Source: Flavobacterium palustre
Lineage (GTDB): Bacteria; Bacteroidota; Bacteroidia; Flavobacteriales; Flavobacteriaceae
Length of the DNA stretch: 64,000 nucleotides
Assembly: GCF_014639535.1 (NCBI RefSeq)
Contig: NZ_BMGA01000001.1
Coordinates: 248,001-312,000, forward strand
Direction: 5' to 3'
The notes beneath the pieces are model-generated. The model had not been told where the DNA came from and made no database searches. It saw only the letters and a list, made by a program, of their open reading frames with translations. The translations under genes and the position numbers were made by a program. The stretch's first letter is position 1; every line of letters begins with the position of its first letter. This document shows, piece by piece, positions 44,745 to 54,797 of the stretch.

Positions 44745-47700
44745 TTAAAAACGGGTAGTTAGACCAAATGAAAAACGTTTTGTAGGTGGTGTAGATGCGT
44801 TATCTATTGAAATTCCAAAAGCACCTCTTCCCATACTTACCTCAGGATCCTGACCTCTGTATTTTGTAAATGTATATAAGTTATCTGCTGTTACATACAT
44901 TCTTACTTCTTCTAAATTCAATTTCTTTAACAGATTTTTACCCCAATTATAACTAACAGTTACTGAACGAAGACGAACAAAAGAAGCGTCCTCCACATAA
45001 CGATCAGAACCTAACCAGTTGTATCCTGCTCCATAAACTGCTCTTGGCATATTAGTAACATCGCCCGGATTACGCCATCTTGCTAAAGTTGCAGTACTTT
45101 GGTTACTCCATCCATACATATTAGTAGTATTCATATCTGTACCGTTTATAATATCATAATTCAAACGATACGTAAAGAAAAGATTCAATTTCCATTGGTT
45201 ATTAAAACTAACATTTGGACCAAAACCTCCCGCTAGTTTAGGATTACTGTTCCCTAAATACACTACGTCTCGACTATCAATATTACCATCTTTGTTAATA
45301 TCTTCATAGATAGCATCACCTGGTTGAAATGTATAATCAGTTAATGGATAATTAAAACGCATAAATACTTCCTGACCATTAGGTCCTATAATTATATTTC
45401 CACGGGCATCTCTTGCTTTTGTAGCTTCAAGATCTGTATAAACCCCTTTAAATCTATAACCATAAAATGATCCAAAAGGATTATCCACCTGAAGGAAACG
45501 CTTGAACTGTCCATTTCTATCTGTATTTCCACTTTCAGTAGCAACAAACTCAGAAATTTCAGTAATCATGTTTTGATTTGCAGCAATATTGAAATTAAAA
45601 TCTATTTTCCATTTTCCAGATTTATAAGGAGTTGCATTAAGGCCTATTTCCCATCCTCTATTTTCCAACGTTCCTACGTTTTGATCAGAAATAATATTAT
45701 ATCCGGAAACAGAACTTACTCCAAGGTCCTCAAATCGAAGATCTTTAGTGGTTGTTTTATATATCTCAGCATCTATACTCAAACGTTTATTAAACATTTG
45801 AAGATTGAACCCTAAATTGGAACCAATTTTTGTCTCCCAACGTAAATTGTTCAACTGCATATTTCCTGGAACAACACCATTTAGTCCTAAATATTCTGTT
45901 TGATAATTGTTATAAATATTATAAAAAACATAATCGTCTTTAGGCGCACCTCCTGAATGTCCATAACTCAATCGCATACTCAAGTCATCAATTTTTTCAA
46001 AATTCTTCATAAACGGCTCCCCGGAAATTCTCCAACGCGCTGAAACAGAAGGGAAATAACCGTATTTATTATTATCTGCAAATTTTGAATTTCCATCAGC
46101 TCTCAAACCTACATTTATCAAATAACGGTCTAACAAACCATATTGAGCACTAAATACCGCTCCTACGTTTCTTGCCTGAGTATTAGACGTAAATAATGAA
46201 CCTGTTTGTGTTCTGGATGGATTGGAAGGATCTGTCAATAATGACGTAGCAGTATTAGAAGTCATTACCTGATGAGCAGTATAACGAAAATCATTCGACT
46301 GTAATGACAGTAAAGCCTGAAAAGTTTGTTTTTCTCCTATATTAGGTGTGTATATAAAATTTGTTTTGGTAATAATACTAGATTGATCTGAATCACCATC
46401 ATAAGCTCTGTTTACCACTGTTTCAGTAAAAGGACGACCTGTAGCATTTTGTGGTAAAAAAGATTTATTCTTTCTTGAAGCATAATCAAATTGCAAATCA
46501 AAAGTGGACATAAATACCTTAGGAATGATACTTACACTCAAATTAAAGTGAGGAACAATACGATCTTCTGCTATATCATTAATTGCTAACTTTGCCATAG
46601 CAAGCGGATTATAAGTTCCACCATAAGTCCCTTGAACATTAAATGCTGGTGAAAAATAATTAGGTGTAAGATTTCCTACTTCGTCATACTCATAAATACT
46701 CATATTAGGCATTTTAGTATAAGCGACTCCTCTTAATTTGTCTTCACTATCTTTAGAATTAACATAATTACGTTGCGTATCTGTATGCGTATAAGATATA
46801 TCCGTTTTAAACTTAATACGATCAGACACCACATAATCCAAGTTCAACCTTGCATTGACTCTTTCTAATCCAGTACCTATAGTAACTCCTTTTTGTTTAT
46901 AATAACCCACCGAAGTAAAGTATCTTGCTTTTTGTCCACCTCCTTGTAAAGAAAGGTTATGATCTCCTGTAATACCAGGTTGAGTAATGGCATCTACCCA
47001 ATTGGTATTTTGACTGTAATTATTAAAATAATACACATCTTGTGGATCGTATTGAAACTCTTTTACAGTAAGCGTATTCAAAGGCACCCCATTTCTATTC
47101 ATAAATGCCTCTGGAATTAATTGTGAATATTGATCTCCGCTTAACATAGGAATAGTAGGAGGCAACTTAGAATAAGTCCCTCTGTAAGTATAAGTAATCT
47201 TTGGCGCGCCTACTGACCCACGCTTAGTTGTAATTAATAAAACCCCTGCAGCAGCACGAGATCCCCAGATAGCAGTAGCTGCAGCATCTTTTAGAATAGT
47301 AATAGTTTCAATATCAGATGGTGCAATATTAATTAAAGCTGCATAACTCTGATCATCAGCTGATCCAAAGTTAAAATCGTCAGGAACTGACGTTTCATAA
47401 GGCATTCCGTCAACCACAATTAATGGATCTGAAGAACCTGTAATAGAAGAAGTTCCACGGATACGAATTTGCATACCTGCACCTGGATCTCCACTACTAG
47501 CTACGATATCTACACCCGACAAACGTCCTTGTAAAGCCTCATCAATAGAAGCTGCCTGAGTGTTCTCTAAATCAGCTGCATTAATACTTACCGAACTCGT
47601 AGTACGATCACGATCAGCAATTCTCATCAAACCATTATCTGATGATTTAGTAGCAGTAAGAACAATCTCCTTTAATGATTCCACACTGGAAACCAATTTA

Positions 47701-48020
47701 ACTTTAATGGATTGCCTCCCATTAATAGTAATAGTCTGTGATTTATATCCAATAGTAGAAACTACTATTTTATTATTTGGATTTTTAATTCGTAAGGCAA
47801 AATTTCCATCAAAATCGGTTACAGTAGATCCTACGGTACGATTCTCTGCATCCTGCTCAATAACGGTTGCTCCGGGAATAGATAAATTATCCCCTGCATC
47901 AAATACCTGACCACGTAAGATCGTTGCTGTAGCAGGCTGTTGCGCTAATACTGGTAACGTTGCCAGAATAATTAAGGCAAAGGTAAAATTGCGTAATATA
48001 TTTGTAATTTGTTGTCTCAT
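44745..48020 (-). CDS. SusC-family TonB-dependent receptor (first pair of the operon)
   Basis: This 1091-residue receptor has a signal peptide (to about residue 27, LATLPVLAQQ) and a carboxypeptidase-like domain (LRGQVFDAGDNLSIPGATVI). The plug has PGAGMQIRIRGTSSITGSSD and RAAAGVLLITTKRG, and the barrel ends FSFGLTTRF. No STN domain is present. It lies 7 bases downstream of the large fasciclin gene and should import oligosaccharides with the SusD at 43230. Confidence 0.95.
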   Translation of the reverse strand: MRQQITNILRNFTFALIILATLPVLAQQPATATILRGQVFDAGDNLSIPGATVIEQDAENRTVGSTVTDFDGNFALRIKNPNNKIVVSTIGYKSQTITINGRQSIKVKLVSSVESLKEIVLTATKSSDNGLMRIADRDRTTSSVSINAADLENTQAASIDEALQGRLSGVDIVASSGDPGAGMQIRIRGTSSITGSSDPLIVVDGMPYETSVPDDFNFGSADDQSYAALINIAPSDIETITILKDAAATAIWGSRAAAGVLLITTKRGSVGAPKITYTYRGTYSKLPPTIPMLSGDQYSQLIPEAFMNRNGVPLNTLTVKEFQYDPQDVYYFNNYSQNTNWVDAITQPGITGDHNLSLQGGGQKARYFTSVGYYKQKGVTIGTGLERVNARLNLDYVVSDRIKFKTDISYTHTDTQRNYVNSKDSEDKLRGVAYTKMPNMSIYEYDEVGNLTPNYFSPAFNVQGTYGGTYNPLAMAKLAINDIAEDRIVPHFNLSVSIIPKVFMSTFDLQFDYASRKNKSFLPQNATGRPFTETVVNRAYDGDSDQSSIITKTNFIYTPNIGEKQTFQALLSLQSNDFRYTAHQVMTSNTATSLLTDPSNPSRTQTGSLFTSNTQARNVGAVFSAQYGLLDRYLINVGLRADGNSKFADNNKYGYFPSVSARWRISGEPFMKNFEKIDDLSMRLSYGHSGGAPKDDYVFYNIYNNYQTEYLGLNGVVPGNMQLNNLRWETKIGSNLGFNLQMFNKRLSIDAEIYKTTTKDLRFEDLGVSSVSGYNIISDQNVGTLENRGWEIGLNATPYKSGKWKIDFNFNIAANQNMITEISEFVATESGNTDRNGQFKRFLQVDNPFGSFYGYRFKGVYTDLEATKARDARGNIIIGPNGQEVFMRFNYPLTDYTFQPGDAIYEDINKDGNIDSRDVVYLGNSNPKLAGGFGPNVSFNNQWKLNLFFTYRLNYDIINGTDMNTTNMYGWSNQSTATLARWRNPGDVTNMPRAVYGAGYNWLGSDRYVEDASFVRLRSVTVSYNWGKNLLKKLNLEEVRMYVTADNLYTFTKYRGQDPEVSMGRGAFGISIDNASTPPTKRFSFGLTTRF

Positions 48021-48027
48021 TTTATTC

Positions 48028-50274
48028 CTAGAATTTAAGATAGTTATCTACTAAATGGATTAAAGATCTGTCTGCCAAGTTATTACTTGAAGCTTTAATA
48101 TAATTTGCAGATGAACTATTAGCTGTAATACTTTTAAATACCAATGTACTTGGTGACCTTGTACTCTCAACCTGTATATAGGTTTTTTCTCCAAAACTAT
48201 CTTTTCTAAGTGTTTCAAATTGACCTGTAGTCAAACCATCATCAGAAGCTGTTACATTAGTTAAAATATGGTAACTAATAAAATCAGCTACTTTATCTTT
48301 ATCACCTTGCAATGATGGTGTATAATTAGCAACTCCTGTAGAAGGTGTTCCTGGTAACACACCGTCACGAACTGCCTGAGTAATTGCTGCGTTATTAGGC
48401 ACAACAAAAGTGTAAGAAGTTCCTAAACTAACACCCTGAATAGCACCTGTTGTAGTATTGTACAATATTGAGTTTTTTAGATAATTAAAAAATGACGAAA
48501 ATTGAGAACCCGGCATTTCAGCTAATTCTTTTATTTCTAAACCTTGCGCCCTATCTGTAAATCCAAGTAAATTATCTATATAATAAGTTACTCCATTTTG
48601 TTGAACATCCGGTTCTCCTACTATATTAACAACAGTTCCCGCTGCTTCATTACCAGCCGAATACAATTTTCCATGATCCCATTTAATATACTCTCCTGGA
48701 AAATCCATATCTCCGGTACGTATAATTCCAGAAGAAGTAAGAATATTATCTAACTCTCCATTTGGAGTGGCTACTATACTATTATAAAGAATACGGTACA
48801 AACGTGAACTTGCTGCTCCTCCTGAAACGCTTAACCCTGTTGTTGGAGAGGTATAAACCCATTGAGAACTATTAATGTCATAATTGTAACCTAAAGAACG
48901 AAGCAAAGTATCAGAAGGCAAAAACAAAACAAATTTATTTCTGATATTACTAATCATCTGTTTAATCTCTGTACTATTATACAATCTTGTGGCAAGTGTA
49001 AAAGCAGGATCTAAGTATGCTGATGTATAAACACTATAAAATAAATTCGATTTCTGTATTACATTTGAGCCATAAAAGAAACCATTACTTAATATTTTTT
49101 TATCAATAATATTGGCATTAAAATCGAATCGTAAATCTTCCCCTAAACCATTATCGTAGCTTGCCGTTTTTGATGGCCATACAGCATTTTGAACCATATG
49201 AGCATTAATGAAATCCTGAAAAACATATAAAGGAAGTTTATCTACTGATGGGAAATGCTTTAAAAGAATATCTCTTACAAAAGGCTCCATAGCAGTGTTA
49301 TCCGGTGCAATCATGGTAAAACCATCACTTTGTCCATCATTGTCTGCTTCCTTAAGATAGTTCTCACTGTTAGGGGAAAATGTTAATCCGGAATTATAAA
49401 ACTTAATATAAACATCATCTGATTTTCCGGTAAAATTCTTATAACTTGTTGTTACAGTTTGATTAAAAACATAGGTAACCAAATGTTCTTCAAGCATTTT
49501 ATAAAACTCACTGTACTTACTAGCTGTTCCTTTAGCATTATCTTCTTCTAAATACTGACCTATACTTAATGGAGGCAAACTAACTTTATCTACTTCATGA
49601 ATAATACCATTCTCGGCAACTATATCAGCTTGTTGAACCCCCCCGTCAAATAAATTAAAACCAGTATATTCCTTACCCGGATAGAAATAGTTAAAATCTA
49701 CATCACTTAAAGTTTTAGCTGCAAAATACTCATCAGTAAAATAGGTAACATACTTATTATTATTATCCGCAAAAGCGTAACCTCCATTACGGTTTGCATC
49801 AACTACAACCATTGGTGTTCCGTTTACTATTTTATTTTGATAACCATCATAATACGCTGTTCTTCTTCTAAAGGCATTATCTTTTACCCATCCTTGCGCA
49901 CTTTGATAATCAGAAAGCTGATCTTCTCTAAAAGCATTATAAACCAATGCATATCTTACAATCTTAGCTGCAGTAGCCTCATCAATCTGACTTACATTTG
50001 AAATTCCTTTTTCCTGAAAATACGTTGTAAAAGCCGCATCATTAGGCGCAAACATTGTCCAATAGCCTGATTTACTTAGGATATCCTTATAACCTGCTTT
50101 TTCAATTAAAGCTGTGAAATTTTTAAAATTGCCCAGCTCCTCTAATCTTTGGTAAATGGGATCTTCTAAGTAATCCGGACGCGCATAATATTCGTCAAAT
50201 ACGTCTCGACTACAACTGGCAAAGATTGCCAGAAGGGGTAGAATTAATAAATAATAGTTAATTTTTCTCTTCAT
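48028..50274 (-). CDS. Large fasciclin-domain lipoprotein (748 aa), first gene of operon
   Basis: The lipobox LLAIFASC is followed by about four FAS1-like units. The first is FKNFTALIEKAGYKDILSKS with TMFAPNDAAFTTYF. Later ones include YKMLEEHLVTY/FTMIAPDNTAMEPF, ISNIRNKFVLFLPSDTLLRS and FFNYLKNSILYN/YTFVVPNNAAITQAV, ending in LIHLVDNYLKF. It is transcribed first from the divergent region shared with the GntR gene. Being first and surface-anchored, it may be the main glycan-capturing protein. No enzyme motif is seen. Confidence 0.88.
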   Translation of the reverse strand: MKRKINYYLLILPLLAIFASCSRDVFDEYYARPDYLEDPIYQRLEELGNFKNFTALIEKAGYKDILSKSGYWTMFAPNDAAFTTYFQEKGISNVSQIDEATAAKIVRYALVYNAFREDQLSDYQSAQGWVKDNAFRRRTAYYDGYQNKIVNGTPMVVVDANRNGGYAFADNNNKYVTYFTDEYFAAKTLSDVDFNYFYPGKEYTGFNLFDGGVQQADIVAENGIIHEVDKVSLPPLSIGQYLEEDNAKGTASKYSEFYKMLEEHLVTYVFNQTVTTSYKNFTGKSDDVYIKFYNSGLTFSPNSENYLKEADNDGQSDGFTMIAPDNTAMEPFVRDILLKHFPSVDKLPLYVFQDFINAHMVQNAVWPSKTASYDNGLGEDLRFDFNANIIDKKILSNGFFYGSNVIQKSNLFYSVYTSAYLDPAFTLATRLYNSTEIKQMISNIRNKFVLFLPSDTLLRSLGYNYDINSSQWVYTSPTTGLSVSGGAASSRLYRILYNSIVATPNGELDNILTSSGIIRTGDMDFPGEYIKWDHGKLYSAGNEAAGTVVNIVGEPDVQQNGVTYYIDNLLGFTDRAQGLEIKELAEMPGSQFSSFFNYLKNSILYNTTTGAIQGVSLGTSYTFVVPNNAAITQAVRDGVLPGTPSTGVANYTPSLQGDKDKVADFISYHILTNVTASDDGLTTGQFETLRKDSFGEKTYIQVESTRSPSTLVFKSITANSSSANYIKASSNNLADRSLIHLVDNYLKF

Positions 50275-50350
50275 TGTTTGGTTAGCTTATAAAGTGGTGA
50301 ATAAATTAATTGTGTTTTTTTTAACTTTTTATTACTAAGTTTTAACTTTT

Positions 50351-50358
50351 CAAATTTA
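50351..50358 (-). promoter_or_regulatory. -7 box of the fasciclin/SusCD operon
   Basis: On the minus strand this reads TAAATTTG, matching TAnnTTTG, 77 bases upstream of the first ATG. The region where the -33 element should lie is covered by the proposed operator at 50380-50396. Confidence 0.5.
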
Positions 50359-50379
50359 TAGGTTCAACATATTACATCT

Positions 50380-50396
50380 ATCCTGCTGTATCCTGT
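50380..50396 (-). promoter_or_regulatory. Proposed GntR operator upstream of fasciclin/SusCD operon
   Basis: On the minus strand it reads ACAGGATACAGCAGGAT, 13 of 17 identical to the site at 54781. Two ACAGGA-like words are about one helical turn apart. It overlaps the expected -33 position of the leftward promoter. Confidence 0.6.
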
Positions 50397-50519
50397 TTTT
50401 TATACATGTTTAAAAAAATCAACTATTAAATATACATATCACATTCTATTTGCTAATATTTTGACAATTGAAAAACCACAGTATTTATTGGGATTCCAGT
50501 CCGAGTCCCTATGTTTTAG

Positions 50520-50536
50520 AAATGTAAAAAAAACAT
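50520..50536. promoter_or_regulatory. A-rich dyad shared with the GH51 upstream region
   Basis: AAATGTAAAAAAAACAT is identical to 7436-7452. It may be a binding site shared by the two PULs or simple A-rich coincidence. Confidence 0.25.
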
Positions 50537-50837
50537 ATATACCAAATTAACATATATTTTACATTTTTTTCAAAACAAAACATCCTAATTCACATTTTAA
50601 AACTCCACCTCTTACATCACAGAAATCCTAAAAAAATGCTAAAAAAACTAAATCCCTCTTCTCAAAACAACAAAAAACCAGAAAACCAACTACTTACTCA
50701 AGCAAAATACTACAAACAAAACCATTATAAAAATACAAAAAAAACACAACAAACTGCATTACAGATGATTAACATAAACAAAACACTCGAAACTTTAAAA
50801 ATTCATCTCAACATATTTAAAATATAAAAAATAAATC

Positions 50838-50845
50838 TATATTTG
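50838..50845 (+). promoter_or_regulatory. -7 box of the GntR-xylB-xylA operon
   Basis: TATATTTG is the same -7 sequence as in the tRNA-Phe promoter. It lies 26 bases upstream of the GntR ATG. No clear -33 TTG is visible. Confidence 0.6.
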
Positions 50846-50854
50846 CATACCGGA

Positions 50855-50870
50855 ACAGAACAGTATAGAT
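50855..50870 (+). promoter_or_regulatory. Proposed GntR operator at its own start
   Basis: ACAGAACAGTATAGAT is 12 of 16 identical to the site at 54781. It lies between the -7 box and the ATG, covering the probable ribosome-binding region, a position that would suit autorepression. Confidence 0.5.
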
Positions 50871-51869
50871 ATGGAGAAGAAATTCACTTTTAAAATCAAT
50901 CACGATAGCGATATCCCAAAATACCAGCAATTAGTTAATTCAATCAACAATGCTATTGCTGAAAACATACTCGCAAAAGGAGAGCAACTACCATCTGTTA
51001 ACAGCATTTGTCAAAAAAACCAATTATCAAGAGACACTGTTTTCAAAGCCTATTCTATTTTAAAAGAACAAAAACTAATTGACTCTGTTCCTAACAAAGG
51101 ATATTTTGTTGCCGGAGAAACCAGGAAAGTATTATTAGTCCTGGACACCTTCAAAGCCTATAAAGAAGTTCTCTATCATTCTTTCGTTGACAATCTGGCC
51201 GACAATATTATTGTCGATGTACAATTTCATCATTATAATATAGACAACTTCAAAAACATCATTAATAATAGCATCGGGAAATACTATAAATATGTAGTGA
51301 TGAATTTTGATGACAAAGAAGTAGCATCAACATTAACATCAATCTCAAACGAGAAATTATTATTGATTGACTGGAATATCCATTCGAAACCAAAAAACAA
51401 TTATGTGTTTCAGGATTTCGGCAAATCATTTTACGACGCACTAAAACAAGGAAAAGATTTATTTCACAAATATCAGGAAACAGTTTTCATCTACCCTCCC
51501 TTTACCTATCACCCTAAAGAGACTTTGGAATATTTTAAAAAATTCTGTTCTGATTTTAATCTTAAATATAAAATCATCTACAAGCTCAGTGATTTTAATC
51601 TTCAAAAGAACACCGCTTACATTAGTGTGAGCGATCGAATTCTGGGAATGTTTTTAGAACAATGTCGGGAGAAAAATTTAGAACCCGGAAAAGACATTGG
51701 CTTCTTATCCTATAATGAAACGCCTATGAAAAAATTTATCTACAAAGGCATTTCAGTCGTTACAACTGATTTTAACGAATTAGGAATAAAAGCTGCCGAA
51801 TTTGTTACCAAAGAAGAACCCATGAAAATTTACATACCAACCAATTTAATAACAAGAGAATCATTATAA
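50871..51869 (+). CDS. GntR-type transcriptional regulator with sugar-binding-like C-domain
   Basis: This 332-residue protein has a GntR winged helix at about 8-80 (YQQLVNSINNAIAENILAKG, LPSVNSICQKNQLSRDTVFK) followed by a LacI/periplasmic-binding-like effector domain (ISVSDRILGMFLEQCREKNL, KDIGFLSYNETP, GIKAAEFVT). This layout is used in Bacteroidota for sugar-responsive control. The xylulokinase start lies 3 bases past its stop, so it is the first gene of a xylose operon. The four similar sites in this region make it the likely controller of both arms of the PUL. The effector is probably xylose or a pathway sugar. Confidence 0.9.
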   Translation: MEKKFTFKINHDSDIPKYQQLVNSINNAIAENILAKGEQLPSVNSICQKNQLSRDTVFKAYSILKEQKLIDSVPNKGYFVAGETRKVLLVLDTFKAYKEVLYHSFVDNLADNIIVDVQFHHYNIDNFKNIINNSIGKYYKYVVMNFDDKEVASTLTSISNEKLLLIDWNIHSKPKNNYVFQDFGKSFYDALKQGKDLFHKYQETVFIYPPFTYHPKETLEYFKKFCSDFNLKYKIIYKLSDFNLQKNTAYISVSDRILGMFLEQCREKNLEPGKDIGFLSYNETPMKKFIYKGISVVTTDFNELGIKAAEFVTKEEPMKIYIPTNLITRESL

Positions 51870-51872
51870 ATT

Positions 51873-53354
51873 ATGTACTATATAGGATATGATATTGGAA
51901 GTTCTTCAGTCAAGGTTGCCTTGGTTGAAGCAGCTACAGGAAAAAAAATTATAACGCTACACGAACCTGCCGACGAAATGGCAATTACTGCCTACCATAA
52001 AGACTGGGCCGAGCAAGACCCTGAAATGTGGTGGGAATACTGCTGTATTGCCAGCAAAAGAGCTATCAAAGAAGCAAATATCGATGCTTCCAAAATAACT
52101 GGCGTAGGTATTTCGTACCAAATGCACGGCTTAGTTGTAGTTAACAAAGAAGGAAAATCACTCCGAAATTCCATTATTTGGTGTGATAGCCGGGCAGTGG
52201 AAATTGGCGACCATGCTTTTGAAGAATTAGGCGAAGAACAATGTGCCACTCACCTATTGAATTCTCCAGGGAATTTCACCGCTTCTAAATTAACCTGGGT
52301 GAAAGAAAACGAACCTGAGATTTACGAGCAAATTTACAAATACATGTTACCAGGCGACTTTATTGCTTATAAATTAACCGGTGCAATCAACACCACTAAA
52401 AACGGTCTGTCGGAAGGAATACTATGGGATTACAAAGAAAATGAAGTCGCCGATTGGCTATTGAAATATTATGGAATTGATCCATCTTTGACACCTGCAA
52501 TTGTAGATAATTTTACCAATCAAAGCTTCCTGAACGAAAAAGGAGCAAAAGAATCGGGACTTCCTGTAGGCATCCCTGTAGTGTATCGAGCAGGTGACCA
52601 ACCTAACAACGCCTTATCGCTAAACATTTTGAAACCGGGCGAAGTGGCAGCAACCGGAGGAACATCTGGGGTTGTATATGCTGTTACCGATAAATTAAAA
52701 TCGAAAGAAACTTCGAGAATCAACAGTTTTGTACATGTTAATTACACCAAATCAAGTCCTACTATAGGTAAATTATTATGTATAAACGGTGCAGGAATCC
52801 AATACCGTTGGCTGCGCAACCATTGTGGTCTGGATTCTTACGAAAACATGAACCTTAAAGCCGAAGAAATTCCGGTAGGTTCTGACGGTGTCATTGTGAT
52901 TCCTTTTGGAAACGGAGCTGAACGAATGTTAAACAACAAAAACATTGGCAGTCATTTCCTAAATCTCAATTTAAACAAACACACTCACGGTCATTTGTAC
53001 CGCGCTACTTTGGAAGGAATTGCTTTTGCGTTTGTTTACGGTATGGAAATCATGAAAAACGACAACACTCAAATAAATGTTATTCGTGCAGGAAATGACA
53101 ATTTATTCCGCTCTGAAATATTTTCGAATACCGTAGCCACATTAATTGGTCATGAAATAGAAATTTACAATACCACAGGAGCTGTTGGTGCCGCCAGAGC
53201 TGTAGGTTTAATCGATGGCGATTATGAAACATTTGGTGAAAACATTATCAAAAACGATCATGTAATGACCTATATGCCGTTAAAAAATGACGAACCTTAT
53301 TTGGAAGCATATCAAAATTGGAAAAAAGAACTGGAAATAATCATTAACAAATAA
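51873..53354 (+). CDS. xylB: Xylulokinase (FGGY family)
   Basis: This 493-residue FGGY kinase phosphorylates D-xylulose. The N-terminal phosphate loop is YDIGSSSVKVALVE (5-18). It also shows GISYQMHGLVVV, IIWCDSRAVE, YRAGDQPNNALS, AATGGTSGVVY and the C-terminal RAGNDNLFRSEIF. The MHG and GDQ stretches are typical of XylB. It sits between its regulator and xylose isomerase with gaps of 3 and 11 bases, a standard xylose operon order. Confidence 0.94.
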   Translation: MYYIGYDIGSSSVKVALVEAATGKKIITLHEPADEMAITAYHKDWAEQDPEMWWEYCCIASKRAIKEANIDASKITGVGISYQMHGLVVVNKEGKSLRNSIIWCDSRAVEIGDHAFEELGEEQCATHLLNSPGNFTASKLTWVKENEPEIYEQIYKYMLPGDFIAYKLTGAINTTKNGLSEGILWDYKENEVADWLLKYYGIDPSLTPAIVDNFTNQSFLNEKGAKESGLPVGIPVVYRAGDQPNNALSLNILKPGEVAATGGTSGVVYAVTDKLKSKETSRINSFVHVNYTKSSPTIGKLLCINGAGIQYRWLRNHCGLDSYENMNLKAEEIPVGSDGVIVIPFGNGAERMLNNKNIGSHFLNLNLNKHTHGHLYRATLEGIAFAFVYGMEIMKNDNTQINVIRAGNDNLFRSEIFSNTVATLIGHEIEIYNTTGAVGAARAVGLIDGDYETFGENIIKNDHVMTYMPLKNDEPYLEAYQNWKKELEIIINK

Positions 53355-53365
53355 ATATATAAAAA

Positions 53366-54691
53366 ATGGCAATCATTGGGAGTAAAGAATACTTTAAGGG
53401 TATTGGCGAAATTAAATTTGAAGGAAAAGAATCTGACAATCCGTTAGCATTCAAATACTATAATCCAGACCAAATCGTAGCTGGAAAAACGATGCGTGAG
53501 CATTTTAAATTTTCTATTGCCTACTGGCATACTTTCTGCGGACAGGGTTCTGACCCATTCGGACCTGGAACACAAAACTTTGCTTGGGATTTATCAAACG
53601 ATCCGCTTCAGGCAGCAAAAGACAAAGCAGATGCTGCTTTTGAATTTATCAGCAAAATGGGATTTGATTATTTCTGTTTCCATGATTATGATTTGATTCA
53701 GGAAGGAGCAACATTTGCAGAATCAGAAAGCAGATTAGCAGCGATCACAGAATATTTAAAACAAAAGAAAGCCGAATCAGGAATTAAATTACTTTGGGGA
53801 ACAGCAAACTGTTTTTCGAACCCAAGATACATGAACGGAGCTTCAACAAATCCTGATTTCAACGTGTTAGCCAGAGCTGGTGGACAGGTAAAATTAGCCT
53901 TGGATGCAACTATCGCTCTAGATGGGGAGAATTATGTTTTCTGGGGAGGACGTGAAGGTTACATGTCTTTATTGAATACTGATATGGGACGTGAATTAGA
54001 CCACATGGGACAATTTCTTATCAAAGCCAGAGACTATGCTCGTGCGCAAGGATTCAAAGGAAACTTCTTCATTGAGCCAAAGCCAATGGAACCAATGAAA
54101 CATCAATATGATTTTGATTCGGCTACCGCTATTGGTTTCTTGAACAAATACGGTTTACAAGATGATTTCAAAATCAACATCGAAGTAAATCACGCTACAT
54201 TAGCACAACATACTTTCCAACACGAAATTGAAGTAGCTGCTAATGCCGGAATGCTTGGAAGTTTAGATGCTAACCGTGGTGATTACCAAAACGGATGGGA
54301 TACTGATCAATTCCCGAACAACATTCAGGAAACTACAGAAGCCATGTTGGTGTTCTTAAAAGCAGGTGGTTTACAAGGCGGAGGAGTAAATTTTGATGCT
54401 AAAATCAGAAGAAACTCAACGGATATGGAAGATGTATTCTTAGCTCACATTGGTGGTGCCGATACATTTGCAAGAGCCTTATTGACTGCGGATAAAATCA
54501 TCACTTCATCTGCTTACAACAAATTAAGAACAGAAAGATACAGTTCTTTTGATACCGGAAAAGGTAAAGATTTCGAAAACGGAAAATTAGGTTTAGAAGA
54601 CTTATACAAAATTGCCTTAGAAAACGGTGAATTAGAATTAAAAAGCGGAAAACAAGAGCTTTTTGAAAATATTATCAACCAATATATCTAA
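53366..54691 (+). CDS. xylA: Xylose isomerase
   Basis: This 441-residue enzyme converts D-xylose to D-xylulose in the cytoplasm. It shows [17 protein letters not shown], the catalytic pair H106 and D109 (FCFHDYDL, equivalent to E. coli H101 and D104), the metal-binding [36 protein letters not shown] and [19 protein letters not shown]. The size is as in the class II family. It ends the operon, with a strong terminator 40 bases later. Confidence 0.97.
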   Translation: MAIIGSKEYFKGIGEIKFEGKESDNPLAFKYYNPDQIVAGKTMREHFKFSIAYWHTFCGQGSDPFGPGTQNFAWDLSNDPLQAAKDKADAAFEFISKMGFDYFCFHDYDLIQEGATFAESESRLAAITEYLKQKKAESGIKLLWGTANCFSNPRYMNGASTNPDFNVLARAGGQVKLALDATIALDGENYVFWGGREGYMSLLNTDMGRELDHMGQFLIKARDYARAQGFKGNFFIEPKPMEPMKHQYDFDSATAIGFLNKYGLQDDFKINIEVNHATLAQHTFQHEIEVAANAGMLGSLDANRGDYQNGWDTDQFPNNIQETTEAMLVFLKAGGLQGGGVNFDAKIRRNSTDMEDVFLAHIGGADTFARALLTADKIITSSAYNKLRTERYSSFDTGKGKDFENGKLGLEDLYKIALENGELELKSGKQELFENIINQYI

Positions 54692-54731
54692 AAAGAACTT
54701 CTTTTTAATTTTAAAACCTTTCCATTTAACA

Positions 54732-54779
54732 ACAGCCAATAGTACTAAAAAGGGTACTATTGGCTGTATTGTTTTTTTT
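54732..54779 (+). terminator. Strong terminator of the xylose operon
   Basis: The perfect 14-bp stem ACAGCCAATAGTAC / GTACTATTGGCTGT (54732-54745 / 54754-54767) is followed by TTTTTTT. Confidence 0.92.
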
Positions 54780-54780
54780 A

Positions 54781-54797
54781 ACAGGACAGTACAGGAT
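54781..54797 (+). promoter_or_regulatory. Proposed GntR operator upstream of the CBM9/PKD-GH105-sulfatase genes
   Basis: ACAGGACAGTACAGGAT has two ACAGGA words exactly 10 bp apart. It is the clearest of four related sites and begins right after the xylA terminator. Confidence 0.6.

Larger units (their letters stand above)
50275..50870. other. Divergent control region of the second PUL
   Basis: This 596-base AT-rich region lies between the fasciclin/SusCD operon and the GntR gene. It holds two copies of the proposed GntR operator (50380-50396 and 50855-50870), -7 boxes for both directions, a short hairpin GGGATTC/GAGTCCC (50489-50508) and the AAATGT repeat at 50520-50536. A 63-codon frame at 50636-50827 is just A-rich sequence and is not called a gene. 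Confidence 0.7.

Noticed and set aside
47560-47910. Antisense frame of 116 codons inside susC
   Set aside because: It is a shadow frame opposite the conserved SusC plug region; there is no independent evidence.
50636-50827. 63-codon lysine/asparagine/glutamine-rich frame before the GntR gene
   Set aside because: The composition simply reflects A-rich DNA. There is no clear ribosome-binding site, no recognisable domain, and it sits in a promoter region.
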